The translations under genes were made by a program, and so were the position numbers. A stretch of 64,000 nucleotides of DNA, taken from assembly GCF_900095225.1 (NCBI RefSeq), contig NZ_LT607419.1, forward strand, positions 14,829-78,828, read 5' to 3'. Position 1 is the stretch's first letter. Every line of letters starts with the position of its first letter. The notes beneath the pieces were generated by a model, which did not search any database, was not told the origin of the DNA, and was given only the letters and a program-made list of their open reading frames with translations. The DNA is from Pseudomonas sp. UMAB-08 (GTDB lineage Bacteria > Pseudomonadota > Gammaproteobacteria > Pseudomonadales > Pseudomonadaceae). Below are positions 36,618 through 46,154 of this stretch, piece by piece.

Positions 36618-37481
36618 TCAAAAGCTCCCCTGTACCGACAGGTAAGTACCGTTCTGATTGTCCAGCGTAGCAATCTCGCCGAGCCGCGCATAAGCCAGCA
36701 CGACCGACAGGTGTTTGTTCGGAAAATAACCGATGAACAGGTCCGACCAATCGCTCTCGCCGGAGAACGACAGGTTGTCCGGTTTCTCGCGGTACTCCAT
36801 GCCCAACGCCCAGCGCGGGTTGAACAGCACAGCCACCGAGCCCTCCTTAAGCACGCTGCGGGTGTCGCGTCGATCACCACCGAAGCCAAGCAGCCCCAGC
36901 TCGTTGGCCCGGCTGTAGCGCAACCCTCCGTTGATCAGCAGGTTGTAGCCAAAGGCCCCGCCCATGAACAAACGACTGGCGGTCAAGTAACCCTCGGTGT
37001 CCTGATCACGCTTGGCGCCGACCAGGCTGGGGATCAGGAAATCGTTCTGGTGCTTGTATTCCAGCCCCAGGGACACCTGCGGCAGACGGTCGTAGATCAC
37101 GTCACCGAACAGCCTGACTTTCACTCCGACAATGTCCTGACTCAGGCTGTCCTCGGGCAGGTGAAACTTGCTGACCAGCGAACCCAGGTCCAGACGCTGG
37201 CGTGCAAAAGACACCTCGACGCGATTATCGAACGCAACGGCCAGGCCCACTACATCCAGCCTGTAGTCTGGCAGATCGACATGAGTGGCGAACACATTGC
37301 CGCCCCACTCGCCTTGCTCGCCATAACCCGCCAGCACCGCCCACGGGGTAATCCCTCCACCGGACGCGCCCTCAAGACTGCTGGCACCTCCGGTGGCGAT
37401 CAACCGGCCCTGATCAGCCAGAACAGTTTGTTCGAATAACCCCAGTAAACACCCCAGTAACAGGAAAAAACGACGCGGCAT
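36618..37481 (-). CDS. DUF3034 family exported protein, beta-barrel-like
   Basis: A 287-residue protein with a signal peptide ending in TVLADQ and a Gly/aromatic-rich body with alternating hydrophobic strands ending in a Phe (LSVQGSF), typical of outer-membrane barrels. It matches DUF3034 (GGITPWAVLAGYG, NRVEVSFARQRLDLG, VGVKVRLFGDV). Function is unknown; DUF3034 genes often sit near cupredoxin-like and c-di-GMP genes, as here. It is 3 bp downstream of the GGDEF/EAL gene. Confidence 0.85.
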   Translation of the reverse strand: MPRRFFLLLGCLLGLFEQTVLADQGRLIATGGASSLEGASGGGITPWAVLAGYGEQGEWGGNVFATHVDLPDYRLDVVGLAVAFDNRVEVSFARQRLDLGSLVSKFHLPEDSLSQDIVGVKVRLFGDVIYDRLPQVSLGLEYKHQNDFLIPSLVGAKRDQDTEGYLTASRLFMGGAFGYNLLINGGLRYSRANELGLLGFGGDRRDTRSVLKEGSVAVLFNPRWALGMEYREKPDNLSFSGESDWSDLFIGYFPNKHLSVVLAYARLGEIATLDNQNGTYLSVQGSF

Positions 37482-37484
37482 AAA

Positions 37485-39839
37485 TCAATGGACCATCAGG
37501 CTGGAGGAAGGTAGGGGTTGGGCGATCCAGGCTTCAAACGCAGCGGCCGTCAATGGCCGGCTGATCAGATAACCCTGCGCCGTGTCGCACTGCCAGCGCT
37601 CAAGCAGGCGCAGGCTGCGCGCGTACTCGACGCCTTCGGCGACCACTTTCAGGCCAAGGTTATGGCTCATCTCAATGGTGGAACGCACGATCACGGCGTC
37701 TTCACTGGTTTCATCGAGGTCGCGCACAAACGACTGGTCGATTTTCAATTCCTGAACCGGCAACCGCTTGAGGTGCGCCAGCGACGAAAAACCCGTCCCG
37801 AAGTCATCAATTGAAAGGCTGATGCCGCATTCGCGCAGACGGTGCAGAACGTCAAGCGCATGTTCCGGTTCACGCATGACCGCGCTTTCCGTGATCTCGA
37901 AGATCAGTTGTTCGGCAGGGACACGGTATTGCTTGAGCAACACAGACACACGGTCAACCAAATCATGGCTGAGCAGGTCTTCGGCCGAAATGTTCAGCGA
38001 CACCTGTAGCTGCAACCCACGCCCGGACCACTCGGCAATCTGGCGCATGGTGTCTTCGATGACCCAATTGGTCAGCAACTGAATGCTGCCGGTGCGCTCG
38101 GCCAACTCGATGAATTCTGCGGGCGAAACCAGACCCAATTGAGGATGCTGCCAACGTAACAGTGCTTCGGCCTGACGTACCCGCCCCAGACGAATATCCA
38201 GCTTGGGCTGATAATGCAGAACCAACTCGTTATTGGCCGCTGCATGGCGCAGGTCACGAATCAAACGAATCTGGCGCTGGTGAGCCACGTCGCGACCCTG
38301 CTGATAAACCTGCAAACGCCCAGGCAATTGCGCGGCATCTTGCCGGGCGATAGCGGCGCGACTGAGCAATTCCTGCGGCGCGTCGCCGTCGGTGGGATAC
38401 GCCGCGATGCCGACGCAGCAGTCCAGCGTAATCTCGTGGCCGCCTATCTTCTGTGGTTCGATCAACAACTGTTGCAGGGTGTCGGCCATGGCCACCGCGC
38501 CATCGCTGCCGGTATTTTCCAGCAACAGCAAAAATTCGTTGGCAGTCAGCCGAGCCACGGTATCGCCCGGACGCAACGCCGCCTGCAACCGTGCACCGGC
38601 CTGTTGCAACATCTGATCGACACCTTCAACACCACAGCTTTCGTTGATGGCCCGATAGTTATCGATGCCCAGGTACAACAGCGCCACCGAACGCTCTGCC
38701 GCAATGGCACTGCCCAGGCGCTCCATCGCCAGCGCCCTGTTGGGCAAACCGGTAAGGGCGTCATGCAGCGCGTTGTGCGCCAATTGCTGCTCGCGTTCGG
38801 CGATGCCGCTCTGCATCGAGTTGAATGCACTGGCCAGCAACCCCAATTCATCGCTGCGCTTCAGGGCCACGGGGGTCTGATAATCACCCTCGCCAATGCG
38901 CTCGGCCGCCCGTGCCAAGGCACGCACCGGCAACGAGACACTTCGCGCCAGCAACAGCGCGCCAACCAATGAAGCCAGCAACGCCGCAAGGGCGATCCAG
39001 AAGAGTTTCTCGTCGAGCGGAGCAAAGGCCTGCATGGCCTTATCGAGCGGGCTTTGCAGCAAAGCAATCACTTGCCCGTCACTGCCATCCCCGGTGTTGA
39101 CCAACAATGACTGACTGAGGAAACGCGCGCTCTGGTGTTCCGTCATGCGCATATGCCGATCCTGAGAGGGATCGAGCATGAGCGCGTTCAGGCTGGCATA
39201 CAGCGAATCCGGCTGAGTACTGACCATTTTCCCTGGTTGCTGATTTTCAACCGCGAGGAAGGACACTTCCAGCCCGCTCAGCGAGCGTAGTTCCTGGGCA
39301 AAGCCACTGTCCATCGCAAAACCCATGACCACGCGACCGATCGGCAACGGCGCTAGCACGGTGCTTTCCACCAGAAGATGCGGTTTGCCTTGCGCCGGGA
39401 CGATCAACATCGTTTGATTCTTGCGCCGGGCCTCGCGCAGCGCTGTGTCGTAGCGGAACTGGCTGCCCTCAGGCACTTGGGCCACGGTGCTGGCCATGAC
39501 CTTGCCATCCATGCTGAGCAGGAACATGTCACTGGCATTGATCCGTGCGCCATGGTTGCGCAATACCGAGCGAATGGTCGCAGATTCACCGCTGGCCACC
39601 GCATCGCGAAAGCCGAAATCCGCCGCCAGCAGTTGCACGCCGTCACGCAACTGCCGACCACGGATCTCCAGCAGCCGCTCGAACACTCGCGAGCCGACCT
39701 GCAATTGCTCCTCGGCCTGAGTGTATACGGCGCTACTGGTCGCGGCCTTGACCGCAAAATACACGGCGCCTACTACCACAAGGAGCAGGAGGATCAGCAC
39801 ACAGGCGATACGCGCCTGAAAACTACTGCGCAGGTTCAT
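37485..39839 (-). CDS. Membrane GGDEF/EAL protein, likely c-di-GMP phosphodiesterase
   Basis: A 784-residue inner-membrane protein: helix at about residues 12-32, a periplasmic sensor of roughly 245 residues, a second helix near 280-300, HAMP, GGDEF and EAL domains. The GGDEF active-site loop is TANEF (residues 432-436), so cyclase activity is probably lost. The EAL motif (Glu558-Ala-Leu) and DDFGTGFSSL, LKIDQSFV and AEGVE are intact, so it should degrade c-di-GMP. Its start overlaps the cupredoxin stop by ATGA. The periplasmic sensor lies in the same compartment as the cupredoxin and haemoglobin of the operon, so a redox or gas signal is plausible. Confidence 0.92.
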   Translation of the reverse strand: MNLRSSFQARIACVLILLLLVVVGAVYFAVKAATSSAVYTQAEEQLQVGSRVFERLLEIRGRQLRDGVQLLAADFGFRDAVASGESATIRSVLRNHGARINASDMFLLSMDGKVMASTVAQVPEGSQFRYDTALREARRKNQTMLIVPAQGKPHLLVESTVLAPLPIGRVVMGFAMDSGFAQELRSLSGLEVSFLAVENQQPGKMVSTQPDSLYASLNALMLDPSQDRHMRMTEHQSARFLSQSLLVNTGDGSDGQVIALLQSPLDKAMQAFAPLDEKLFWIALAALLASLVGALLLARSVSLPVRALARAAERIGEGDYQTPVALKRSDELGLLASAFNSMQSGIAEREQQLAHNALHDALTGLPNRALAMERLGSAIAAERSVALLYLGIDNYRAINESCGVEGVDQMLQQAGARLQAALRPGDTVARLTANEFLLLLENTGSDGAVAMADTLQQLLIEPQKIGGHEITLDCCVGIAAYPTDGDAPQELLSRAAIARQDAAQLPGRLQVYQQGRDVAHQRQIRLIRDLRHAAANNELVLHYQPKLDIRLGRVRQAEALLRWQHPQLGLVSPAEFIELAERTGSIQLLTNWVIEDTMRQIAEWSGRGLQLQVSLNISAEDLLSHDLVDRVSVLLKQYRVPAEQLIFEITESAVMREPEHALDVLHRLRECGISLSIDDFGTGFSSLAHLKRLPVQELKIDQSFVRDLDETSEDAVIVRSTIEMSHNLGLKVVAEGVEYARSLRLLERWQCDTAQGYLISRPLTAAAFEAWIAQPLPSSSLMVH

Positions 39840-40510
39840 TCATGTGCAGCTTTATGAAAGGCATCGCCGAACGCGCTGGGTGCCGGGGCCTTGGGCATGT
39901 CCTGCGCCTTGGGCTGTACCACCAGGCTAAAGCGGTGATGAATGCCCTCCGCCGGCACGTCGATTTCACCACCAGACTGCGGTTGCATGTCAGCGGTTTG
40001 CGGATGCCATAACGTCACGGCATATCGCCCGGCGGGCAACTGATCTATTTTCAGCGTGCCGCTGTCATCACTGACCGCGAACCAAGAGTCATCTGTGACA
40101 TAGACATAACCGAGCATCCAGTCATGGATATTGCACCCAAGCACCACCACGCCTGGCTTATCGAACAACACCGGCTGCGAGGGCGTGCCTTCGTATAAAC
40201 GCAATTCAAAACGTTTGGCGGGGGAGAAGGAGTAAACCTGATGGCGAATGTTATCGCTGTTGGGAAACGCTATCTGTGTCCCAGTGCGCACGGCCAGCAC
40301 ATGCGGCGCGAACTGTTTGTCGTGCTGGTCCATGTCCGCTTTCAGCGCAACCACCGGCTTGCCTAGCGGCCCACGCAGGGTCAGAACGGCATCGCCCAGC
40401 GGCTTGCCTTGCTGGTCGACAACACCAGCACCGAGGGTTGCCGCAGACGCCCCTATACTGAGCAACATACACACAACCACCAGGACCGCGGAAGGTAAAA
40501 TGCTGGACAT
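39836..40510 (-). CDS. Periplasmic cupredoxin-domain protein
   Basis: A 224-residue exported protein (signal peptide about residues 1-23, ending ASAA). It has a cupredoxin-like domain with a complete type 1 copper set: His90 (NSDNIRHQV), Cys126, His129 and Met132 (GCNIHDWM). A carboxypeptidase-regulatory-like beta domain follows (GTLKIDQLPAGRYAVTLWHPQ). Databases often label such proteins 'methylamine utilization', but no mau genes are present. ATG 40510 with GGAAACAGG upstream is chosen; TTG 40522 is an alternative. It heads the four-gene operon and may receive or sense electrons in the periplasm. Confidence 0.87.
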   Translation of the reverse strand: MSSILPSAVLVVVCMLLSIGASAATLGAGVVDQQGKPLGDAVLTLRGPLGKPVVALKADMDQHDKQFAPHVLAVRTGTQIAFPNSDNIRHQVYSFSPAKRFELRLYEGTPSQPVLFDKPGVVVLGCNIHDWMLGYVYVTDDSWFAVSDDSGTLKIDQLPAGRYAVTLWHPQTADMQPQSGGEIDVPAEGIHHRFSLVVQPKAQDMPKAPAPSAFGDAFHKAAHE

Positions 40511-40772
40511 ACCTGTTTCCAATTTTCAGCGGCAAAGCCGGTTAAAGTTCGCCAACCCTGGCAACGAAATATCGCGCTCGTAGATTAGCGGGCAGTCAGG
40601 AGAAGATCACGCACTAAACAAGGCCTTTAGCTATCATTCTGCCGGGGGCTTACAAATGGGTATCGGCACATTGATCGAGAACCCAAGCTCGACCGAATCT
40701 ATTTGTACTCACCATTGAAACCCTTGCTGCTGCGCCCCATCTAAACCCCATGTTCAATTGTGCAGGTGCCCC

Positions 40773-43193
40773 ATGAGCGACCAGCAAGCAGACTCACAAG
40801 ATTTGTCAGATGACGTTACTGCCGAGCGCGACATAAACGAGGGATCGACCAACACCAGCCTGGCCCTTCCGGGGCAAAACCTTCCGGACAAGGTCTACAT
40901 CATCCCGATCCACAACCGCCCGTTCTTCCCGGCTCAAGTGCTGCCGGTGATTGTCAACGAAGAGCCATGGGCCGAGACTCTGGAGTTGGTCAGCAAGTCG
41001 GACCATCATTCACTGGCGCTGTTTTTCATGGACACGCCCCCCGACGACCCCCGCCATTTCGACACCAATGCCCTGCCTGAATACGGCACGCTGGTAAAGG
41101 TCCACCACGCCAGCCGCGAGAACGGCAAACTGCAATTCGTGGCCCAGGGTCTGAGTCGGGTACGTATCCGCACCTGGCTCAAGCACCATCGCCCGCCGTA
41201 TCTGGTGGAGGTCGAGTACCCGCATCAACCCAATGAGACGACCGACGAGGTCAAGGCCTATGGCATGGCCCTGATCAACGCGATCAAGGAACTGCTGCCG
41301 CTCAACCCGCTGTACAGCGAAGAGCTGAAAAACTACCTGAACCGCTTCAGCCCTAACGATCCGTCGCCGCTCACCGATTTCGCTGCGGCGCTGACCTCGG
41401 CCACCGGCGTCGAACTGCAAGAAGTCCTCGATTGCGTCCCCATGCTCAAACGCATGGGCAAAGTCCTGCCTATGCTGCGCAAGGAAGTCGAAGTCGCACG
41501 TCTGCAGAAAGAAATCTCCGCTGAAGTGAACCGTAAGATCGGTGAACACCAACGCGAATTCTTCCTTAAAGAGCAGCTCAAAGTGATCCAGCAAGAGCTG
41601 GGGTTGAGCAAGGATGATCGCAGCGCCGACATCGAGCAGTTCGAGCAGCGCCTGGAGGGCAAAACCCTGCCGCCTCAGGCACGCAAGCGAATTGACGAAG
41701 AAATCAACAAGCTCTCGATACTGGAAACCGGCTCACCGGAATACGCGGTGACGCGCAACTATCTGGATTGGGCCAGTTCGGTGCCGTGGGGCGTTTACGG
41801 CAAGGACAAGCTCGACCTGAAGCACGCGCGCAAAGTGCTGGATCAGCACCATGCAGGCCTGGATGACATCAAGAGCCGGATCCTCGAGTTCCTCGCGGTT
41901 GGCGCTTACAAGGGTGAGATCAGCGGCTCCATCGTCTTGCTGGTCGGTCCGCCGGGCGTGGGCAAAACCAGCGTGGGCCGCTCGATTGCCGAATCACTGG
42001 GTCGGCCGTTCTATCGGTTCAGCGTCGGCGGTATGCGCGACGAGGCTGAGATCAAGGGCCACCGTCGCACGTACATCGGCGCGCAACCGGGCAAACTGGT
42101 CCAGGCGCTCAAAGACGTCGAAGTGATGAACCCGGTGATCATGCTCGATGAGATCGACAAGATGGGCCAGAGCTACCAGGGCGACCCCGCCTCGGCGCTG
42201 CTGGAAACCCTCGACCCGGAACAGAACGTGGAATTCCTCGATCACTACCTGGACCTGCGTCTGGACCTGTCGAAAGTCCTGTTCATCTGCACCGCCAACA
42301 CCCTGGATTCAATCCCTGGCCCATTGATCGACCGAATGGAAGTGATTCGCCTGTCTGGCTACATCACCGAAGAAAAAGTCGCCATCGCCAAACGCCACCT
42401 GTGGCCTAAGCAGTTGGAAAAGGCGGGTGTGGCCAAGAGCAGCCTGTCCATCAGTGACACTGCGCTGCGGGCCGTCATCGATGGATATGCCCGTGAAGCC
42501 GGGGTCCGGCAGTTGGAGAAGCAACTGGGCAAGCTGGTGCGCAAGTCCGTGGTCAAGCTGCTGGATGAGCCGAAAGCGGTGATCAAGATCGCGCCCAAAG
42601 ACCTGGAAGCCTCGCTGGGCATGCCGGTATTTCGTAACGAACAAGTGCTGTCAGGCACCGGCGTCATTACCGGTCTGGCGTGGACCAGCATGGGCGGCGC
42701 CACATTGCCGATCGAGGCGACCCGAATCCACACGCTTAACCGCGGCTTCAAACTCACCGGGCAACTGGGGGACGTGATGAAAGAGTCGGCGGAAATCGCC
42801 TACAGCTACATCAGCGCGAACCTGGCGCAATTCGGTGGCGATCCGCGTTTCTTCGACGAGGCTTTTGTGCACGTGCATGTGCCCGAAGGCGCGACGCCCA
42901 AAGACGGCCCAAGCGCCGGGGTGACCATGGCCAGCGCCTTGCTGTCCCTGGCCCGCAATCAAGCGCCGAAAAAAGGCGTGGCCATGACCGGCGAACTGAC
43001 ACTGACCGGGCATGTACTGCCGATTGGCGGCGTGCGGGAAAAGGTCATCGCGGCGCGTCGACAGAAGATCCACGAACTGATTTTGCCTGAGCCAAACCGT
43101 GGCAACTTCGAAGAACTGCCCGACTACCTCAAGGAAGGCATCACCGTACACTTCGCCAAACGCTTTGCCGACGTGGCGAAGGTGTTGTTCTAA
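40773..43193 (+). CDS. Lon-type ATP-dependent protease, AsrA-like
   Basis: An 806-residue cytoplasmic protease: N-terminal LON substrate domain, AAA+ domain (GPPGVGKTS, MLDEIDKMG) and C-terminal protease domain with the Ser714 (DGPSAG)/Lys757 dyad. The acidic leader MSDQQADSQDLSDDVTAERD and the neighbouring chagasin-type gene match the second Lon of Pseudomonas (AsrA, PA0779 type), linked to heat-shock and aminoglycoside stress, not the main lon next to clpX. ATG 40773 is used; an upstream in-frame start lacks a ribosome site. Confidence 0.92.
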   Translation: MSDQQADSQDLSDDVTAERDINEGSTNTSLALPGQNLPDKVYIIPIHNRPFFPAQVLPVIVNEEPWAETLELVSKSDHHSLALFFMDTPPDDPRHFDTNALPEYGTLVKVHHASRENGKLQFVAQGLSRVRIRTWLKHHRPPYLVEVEYPHQPNETTDEVKAYGMALINAIKELLPLNPLYSEELKNYLNRFSPNDPSPLTDFAAALTSATGVELQEVLDCVPMLKRMGKVLPMLRKEVEVARLQKEISAEVNRKIGEHQREFFLKEQLKVIQQELGLSKDDRSADIEQFEQRLEGKTLPPQARKRIDEEINKLSILETGSPEYAVTRNYLDWASSVPWGVYGKDKLDLKHARKVLDQHHAGLDDIKSRILEFLAVGAYKGEISGSIVLLVGPPGVGKTSVGRSIAESLGRPFYRFSVGGMRDEAEIKGHRRTYIGAQPGKLVQALKDVEVMNPVIMLDEIDKMGQSYQGDPASALLETLDPEQNVEFLDHYLDLRLDLSKVLFICTANTLDSIPGPLIDRMEVIRLSGYITEEKVAIAKRHLWPKQLEKAGVAKSSLSISDTALRAVIDGYAREAGVRQLEKQLGKLVRKSVVKLLDEPKAVIKIAPKDLEASLGMPVFRNEQVLSGTGVITGLAWTSMGGATLPIEATRIHTLNRGFKLTGQLGDVMKESAEIAYSYISANLAQFGGDPRFFDEAFVHVHVPEGATPKDGPSAGVTMASALLSLARNQAPKKGVAMTGELTLTGHVLPIGGVREKVIAARRQKIHELILPEPNRGNFEELPDYLKEGITVHFAKRFADVAKVLF

Positions 43194-43211
43194 GAGACCG
43201 CGTCACACCTT

Positions 43212-43273
43212 TCGCCAACACGTGGGTTCCTACAGAGAATCGTGACCCTCTGTAGGAACCCACGTGTTGGCGA
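43212..43273. repeat. Perfect 26-bp inverted repeat (REP-type hairpin)
   Basis: Two perfect 26-bp arms, starting TCGCCAACACGTGGGTTCC and ending GTGTTGGCGA, enclose a 10-nt loop (AATCGTGACC) 18 bp after the lon-like gene. The TGTAGGAACCCAC and TTGGCGA ends resemble the REP-type palindromes of P. fluorescens. It should act as an mRNA-stabilising or terminating hairpin; no T-run follows. Confidence 0.85.
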
Positions 43274-43356
43274 GGCGGCGTCATGAACGCCCCTGCCTTA
43301 GCATCTCCCCCATCTTCAGTTATGCTCCTTGTTCGTTGTATACGACTGGAGCCTCC

Positions 43357-43749
43357 ATGACTGCTGTCCGCCTGCTCGTCCCGCTGAGCCTTGTCCTGCT
43401 TGCTGCCTGTGCGCAACAACCACGGCAGATCGTCTCCGTTGAAAAGCAAAGCCAGTGCCCGTTGAAGCTGAAAACAGGGCAAACCTTGATCCTGACCCTG
43501 CCCAGCACACCCACTACCGGTTATCGCTGGAAGGTGCAGTCCCCTGCCCCGGGCGTGCTGCGCAGCCTGGGGCCGGAGGTTTATAGCAACCCGGAAGAGG
43601 TAGGGCTTGTGGGGAGCGCCGGGCAATCGGTATGGCGCTATCAGGCTGCCAACGCGGGAGATGGGCAGCTATTGATGATGTATCAACAGCCGTGGGCGCC
43701 TGAAGTGGCGCCTGTGCAGACCTTCGATTGTGCGATCTCGGTTAACTGA
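43357..43749 (+). CDS. icp: Chagasin-type (I42) cysteine protease inhibitor lipoprotein
   Basis: A 130-residue lipoprotein (lipobox LAAC, Cys18) with the I42 inhibitor loops: TPTTGYRW (loop BC), GSAGQSVWRYQ and QPWAPE. Chagasin-like inhibitors block papain-family proteases; in P. aeruginosa the homologue Icp lies beside the AsrA-type Lon gene, as here. It is likely anchored in the periplasm or on the cell surface. The ATG has GGAG upstream. Confidence 0.85.
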   Translation: MTAVRLLVPLSLVLLAACAQQPRQIVSVEKQSQCPLKLKTGQTLILTLPSTPTTGYRWKVQSPAPGVLRSLGPEVYSNPEEVGLVGSAGQSVWRYQAANAGDGQLLMMYQQPWAPEVAPVQTFDCAISVN

Positions 43750-43788
43750 GACGCCATTGAGAGGGTTTCCAGCGTCGCAACGATAGGC

Positions 43789-44208
43789 TCAAAGAAGTTC
43801 GACGCTGGATTTATAGCCCAACACCGCATATGTGAGCTGATATTCAGCCGCTTTCTTGAGTGCCGCTACCTGTAATTTTTTAGCTGCATTTTCAGCCTCG
43901 ACAACAGGATCCTTCGACGCAAAGGAAAGCTTGTTTTTAGAGGCAGACAATTTACTTTTTCTTGCTGCCAACGCGATGAGTTGCAGCGCTTGAACAAACT
44001 CATCAGCTAACCGTTGAAGCGTACCCAAGCTTTCCTGAACAGAGAGGTCAGTCACTTTTTCCACTTCCCTGTCTGCCTTATCTCTAAACGCTTGAAACTC
44101 GGCAATTGTAACTACTGAAACTTCTTCTCCCTTCTCTTCGTTAATTTTCTGAATCTCGTCAATCAGTGAAGCCAAATCCGTATGAGATGATTCAATTTTC
44201 AGGCTCAT
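43789..44208 (-). CDS. Hypothetical helical Lys/Glu-rich protein
   Basis: I do not recognise this 139-residue protein. It is hydrophilic, highly charged and probably helical (LIDEIQKINEEKGEEV, QESLGTLQRLADEFVQALQLIALAARKSK), without signal peptide or membrane segment. Base composition and codon choice are clearly more AT-rich than neighbours, pointing to recent transfer. ATG 44208 has a strong AAGGAGAG ribosome site, so it is likely expressed. It lies in a 660-bp gap between the icp and cmoA genes. Confidence 0.72.
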   Translation of the reverse strand: MSLKIESSHTDLASLIDEIQKINEEKGEEVSVVTIAEFQAFRDKADREVEKVTDLSVQESLGTLQRLADEFVQALQLIALAARKSKLSASKNKLSFASKDPVVEAENAAKKLQVAALKKAAEYQLTYAVLGYKSSVELL

Positions 44209-44410
44209 TGTCACTCTCCTTGTGCGATAGTTTTTTACTGCCGCTGACACCCAGCCTAAAAGGATGTACTCCGGTGGTCTACTGTCATAAATGACAGGTA
44301 TCGGCAAATAGATCGACCACTCATCCGATAGAACGGGGCCGTCTGAGCCGTGCACTCACACGACAACCCGGCTAAAATGCAGCCCTTTTCAGATATCTGC
44401 TGGAACCGCC

Positions 44411-45154
44411 GTGAGCAAAGAACCCGACCGCATTTTCGCCCAGCCCCTGGCCCAAGTGCCGGACTTCGCCTTTAACGAGGACGTGGTGCGGGTGTTTCCG
44501 GACATGATCAAGCGTTCGGTGCCGGGCTACCCGACTATTGTCGAGAACCTGGGGGTGCTTGCGGCGCAATTCGCCCAACCCCATAGCGTACTGTATGACC
44601 TGGGCAGTTCGCTCGGTGCCGTCACCCAATCGTTACGCCGTCACGTGCGCAGTGAAGGCTGTCGCGTGATCGCTGTGGATAACTCGAGTGCGATGGTTGA
44701 ACGCTGCCGCGAATACCTGAAAGCTCAAGACTCGATGTTTCAGGAGTTACTGCCGGTTGAAGTGATTGACGGCGATATTCTCGCCCTGCAGTTCCAGCCC
44801 GCGTCGGTGGTGGCGCTGAACTTCACCCTGCAATTCATCGCCCCCGAGCAACGCCTCGCCCTGCTCGGTCGCATCCGCCAGGCGCTGGTGCCCGGTGGTG
44901 CGCTGATTCTGTCGGAAAAACTGCGCTTCGACGATGAGCAGGAACACGCGCTGCTCACTGATCTGCACGTCGCGTTCAAGCGCGCCAATGGCTACAGCGA
45001 TCTGGAAATTGCCCAAAAACGCAGCGCTATCGAAAACGTCATGAAGCCCGATAGCCTCGAAGAACACCGCGAACGTTTGCTGGCCGCCGGCTTCTCCAAG
45101 GTGGTCCCATGGTTTCAATGCCTTAACTTTGCCTCGTTGATTGCCCTGCCATGA
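44411..45154 (+). CDS. cmoA: Carboxy-S-adenosyl-methionine synthase CmoA
   Basis: A 247-residue SAM-binding protein that makes carboxy-SAM from SAM and prephenate for wobble uridine (cmo5U34) modification of tRNA. Motifs are [27 protein letters not shown] and [13 protein letters not shown]. The start is GTG, giving [10 protein letters not shown]. Its stop overlaps the cmoB start (ATGA), so the two pathway enzymes are translated together. Confidence 0.95.
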   Translation: MSKEPDRIFAQPLAQVPDFAFNEDVVRVFPDMIKRSVPGYPTIVENLGVLAAQFAQPHSVLYDLGSSLGAVTQSLRRHVRSEGCRVIAVDNSSAMVERCREYLKAQDSMFQELLPVEVIDGDILALQFQPASVVALNFTLQFIAPEQRLALLGRIRQALVPGGALILSEKLRFDDEQEHALLTDLHVAFKRANGYSDLEIAQKRSAIENVMKPDSLEEHRERLLAAGFSKVVPWFQCLNFASLIALP

Positions 45155-46110
45155 TTGATCTCGCTCCTCTGGCCCGCCGCTTGGCGGGCACCCCTCTGGC
45201 TGAATGGGCCAATGGCCTGCAAGCGCAACTCGATGCCAAAATGACCAAGAGTCACGGCGACCTGCAACGCTGGCAAAGCGCGCTGGAGGCCCTTCCTGAA
45301 CTGGTGCCGACACGCATCGACCTGGTTGAAAGCTTCACCCTTGATAACGACTGCGATGCCGAAACGCGGGTGCAGTTGCACAAAGCGCTGATGGGCCTGT
45401 CGCCTTGGCGCAAAGGGCCGTTCGATGTATTTGGTGTGCATGTCGACACCGAATGGCGCTCGGACTGGAAATGGTCGCGGGTATCGCCGCACCTCGATTT
45501 AAAAGGCAAGCGCGTACTGGATGTCGGTTGCGGTAACGGCTATTACCAATGGCGGATGCTCGGCGCCGGGGCCGACAGTGTGATCGGTGTCGACCCGAAC
45601 TGGCTGTTCTTCTGCCAATTCCAGGCGATCCAGCGTTACCTGCCCGACCTGCCCGCCTGGCACCTGCCATTCGCCCTGGAAGACTTGCCGGCTAATCTCG
45701 AAGGCTTCGACACTGTATTTTCCATGGGCGTGCTCTATCACCGCCGCTCGCCCATCGACCATTTGCTGGCGTTGAAAGACTGCTTGGTCAAAGGCGGAGA
45801 GCTGGTGCTGGAAACCTTGGTGGTGGAAGGCGACGTGCAGCAAGTGCTGGTGCCGGAAGATCGTTATGCGCAAATGCGCAACGTCTGGTTCCTGCCGTCG
45901 GTACCGGCCCTTGAGTTATGGCTGCGACGTGCCGGATTTGTTGACGTGCGTTGTGTGGACGTCAGCATCACCACCGTCGAGGAACAGCGCGGCACCGACT
46001 GGATGCGCTTTCAGTCACTGAGCGACTACCTCGACCCGGCCGACCACAGCCGCACGGTGGAAGGCCTGCCCGCCCCGATGCGTGCAGTGATCGTGGCGCG
46101 CAAGCCTTAG
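45151..46110 (+). CDS. cmoB: tRNA U34 carboxymethyltransferase CmoB
   Basis: A 319-residue methyltransferase-fold enzyme that transfers the carboxymethyl group of carboxy-SAM to 5-hydroxyuridine at tRNA position 34. It shows [35 protein letters not shown] and [16 protein letters not shown]. It follows cmoA with a 4-bp overlap and converges on pdxJ. Confidence 0.96.
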   Translation: MIDLAPLARRLAGTPLAEWANGLQAQLDAKMTKSHGDLQRWQSALEALPELVPTRIDLVESFTLDNDCDAETRVQLHKALMGLSPWRKGPFDVFGVHVDTEWRSDWKWSRVSPHLDLKGKRVLDVGCGNGYYQWRMLGAGADSVIGVDPNWLFFCQFQAIQRYLPDLPAWHLPFALEDLPANLEGFDTVFSMGVLYHRRSPIDHLLALKDCLVKGGELVLETLVVEGDVQQVLVPEDRYAQMRNVWFLPSVPALELWLRRAGFVDVRCVDVSITTVEEQRGTDWMRFQSLSDYLDPADHSRTVEGLPAPMRAVIVARKP

Positions 46111-46154
46111 ATTCAGCGTTTGGAAATAAAGCTTCGCGAATGGGGTCTATCTGA

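Noticed and set aside
39836..40510. Methylamine utilisation gene
   Set aside because: Only the cupredoxin-like domain resembles proteins carrying that label; no mau genes are present.
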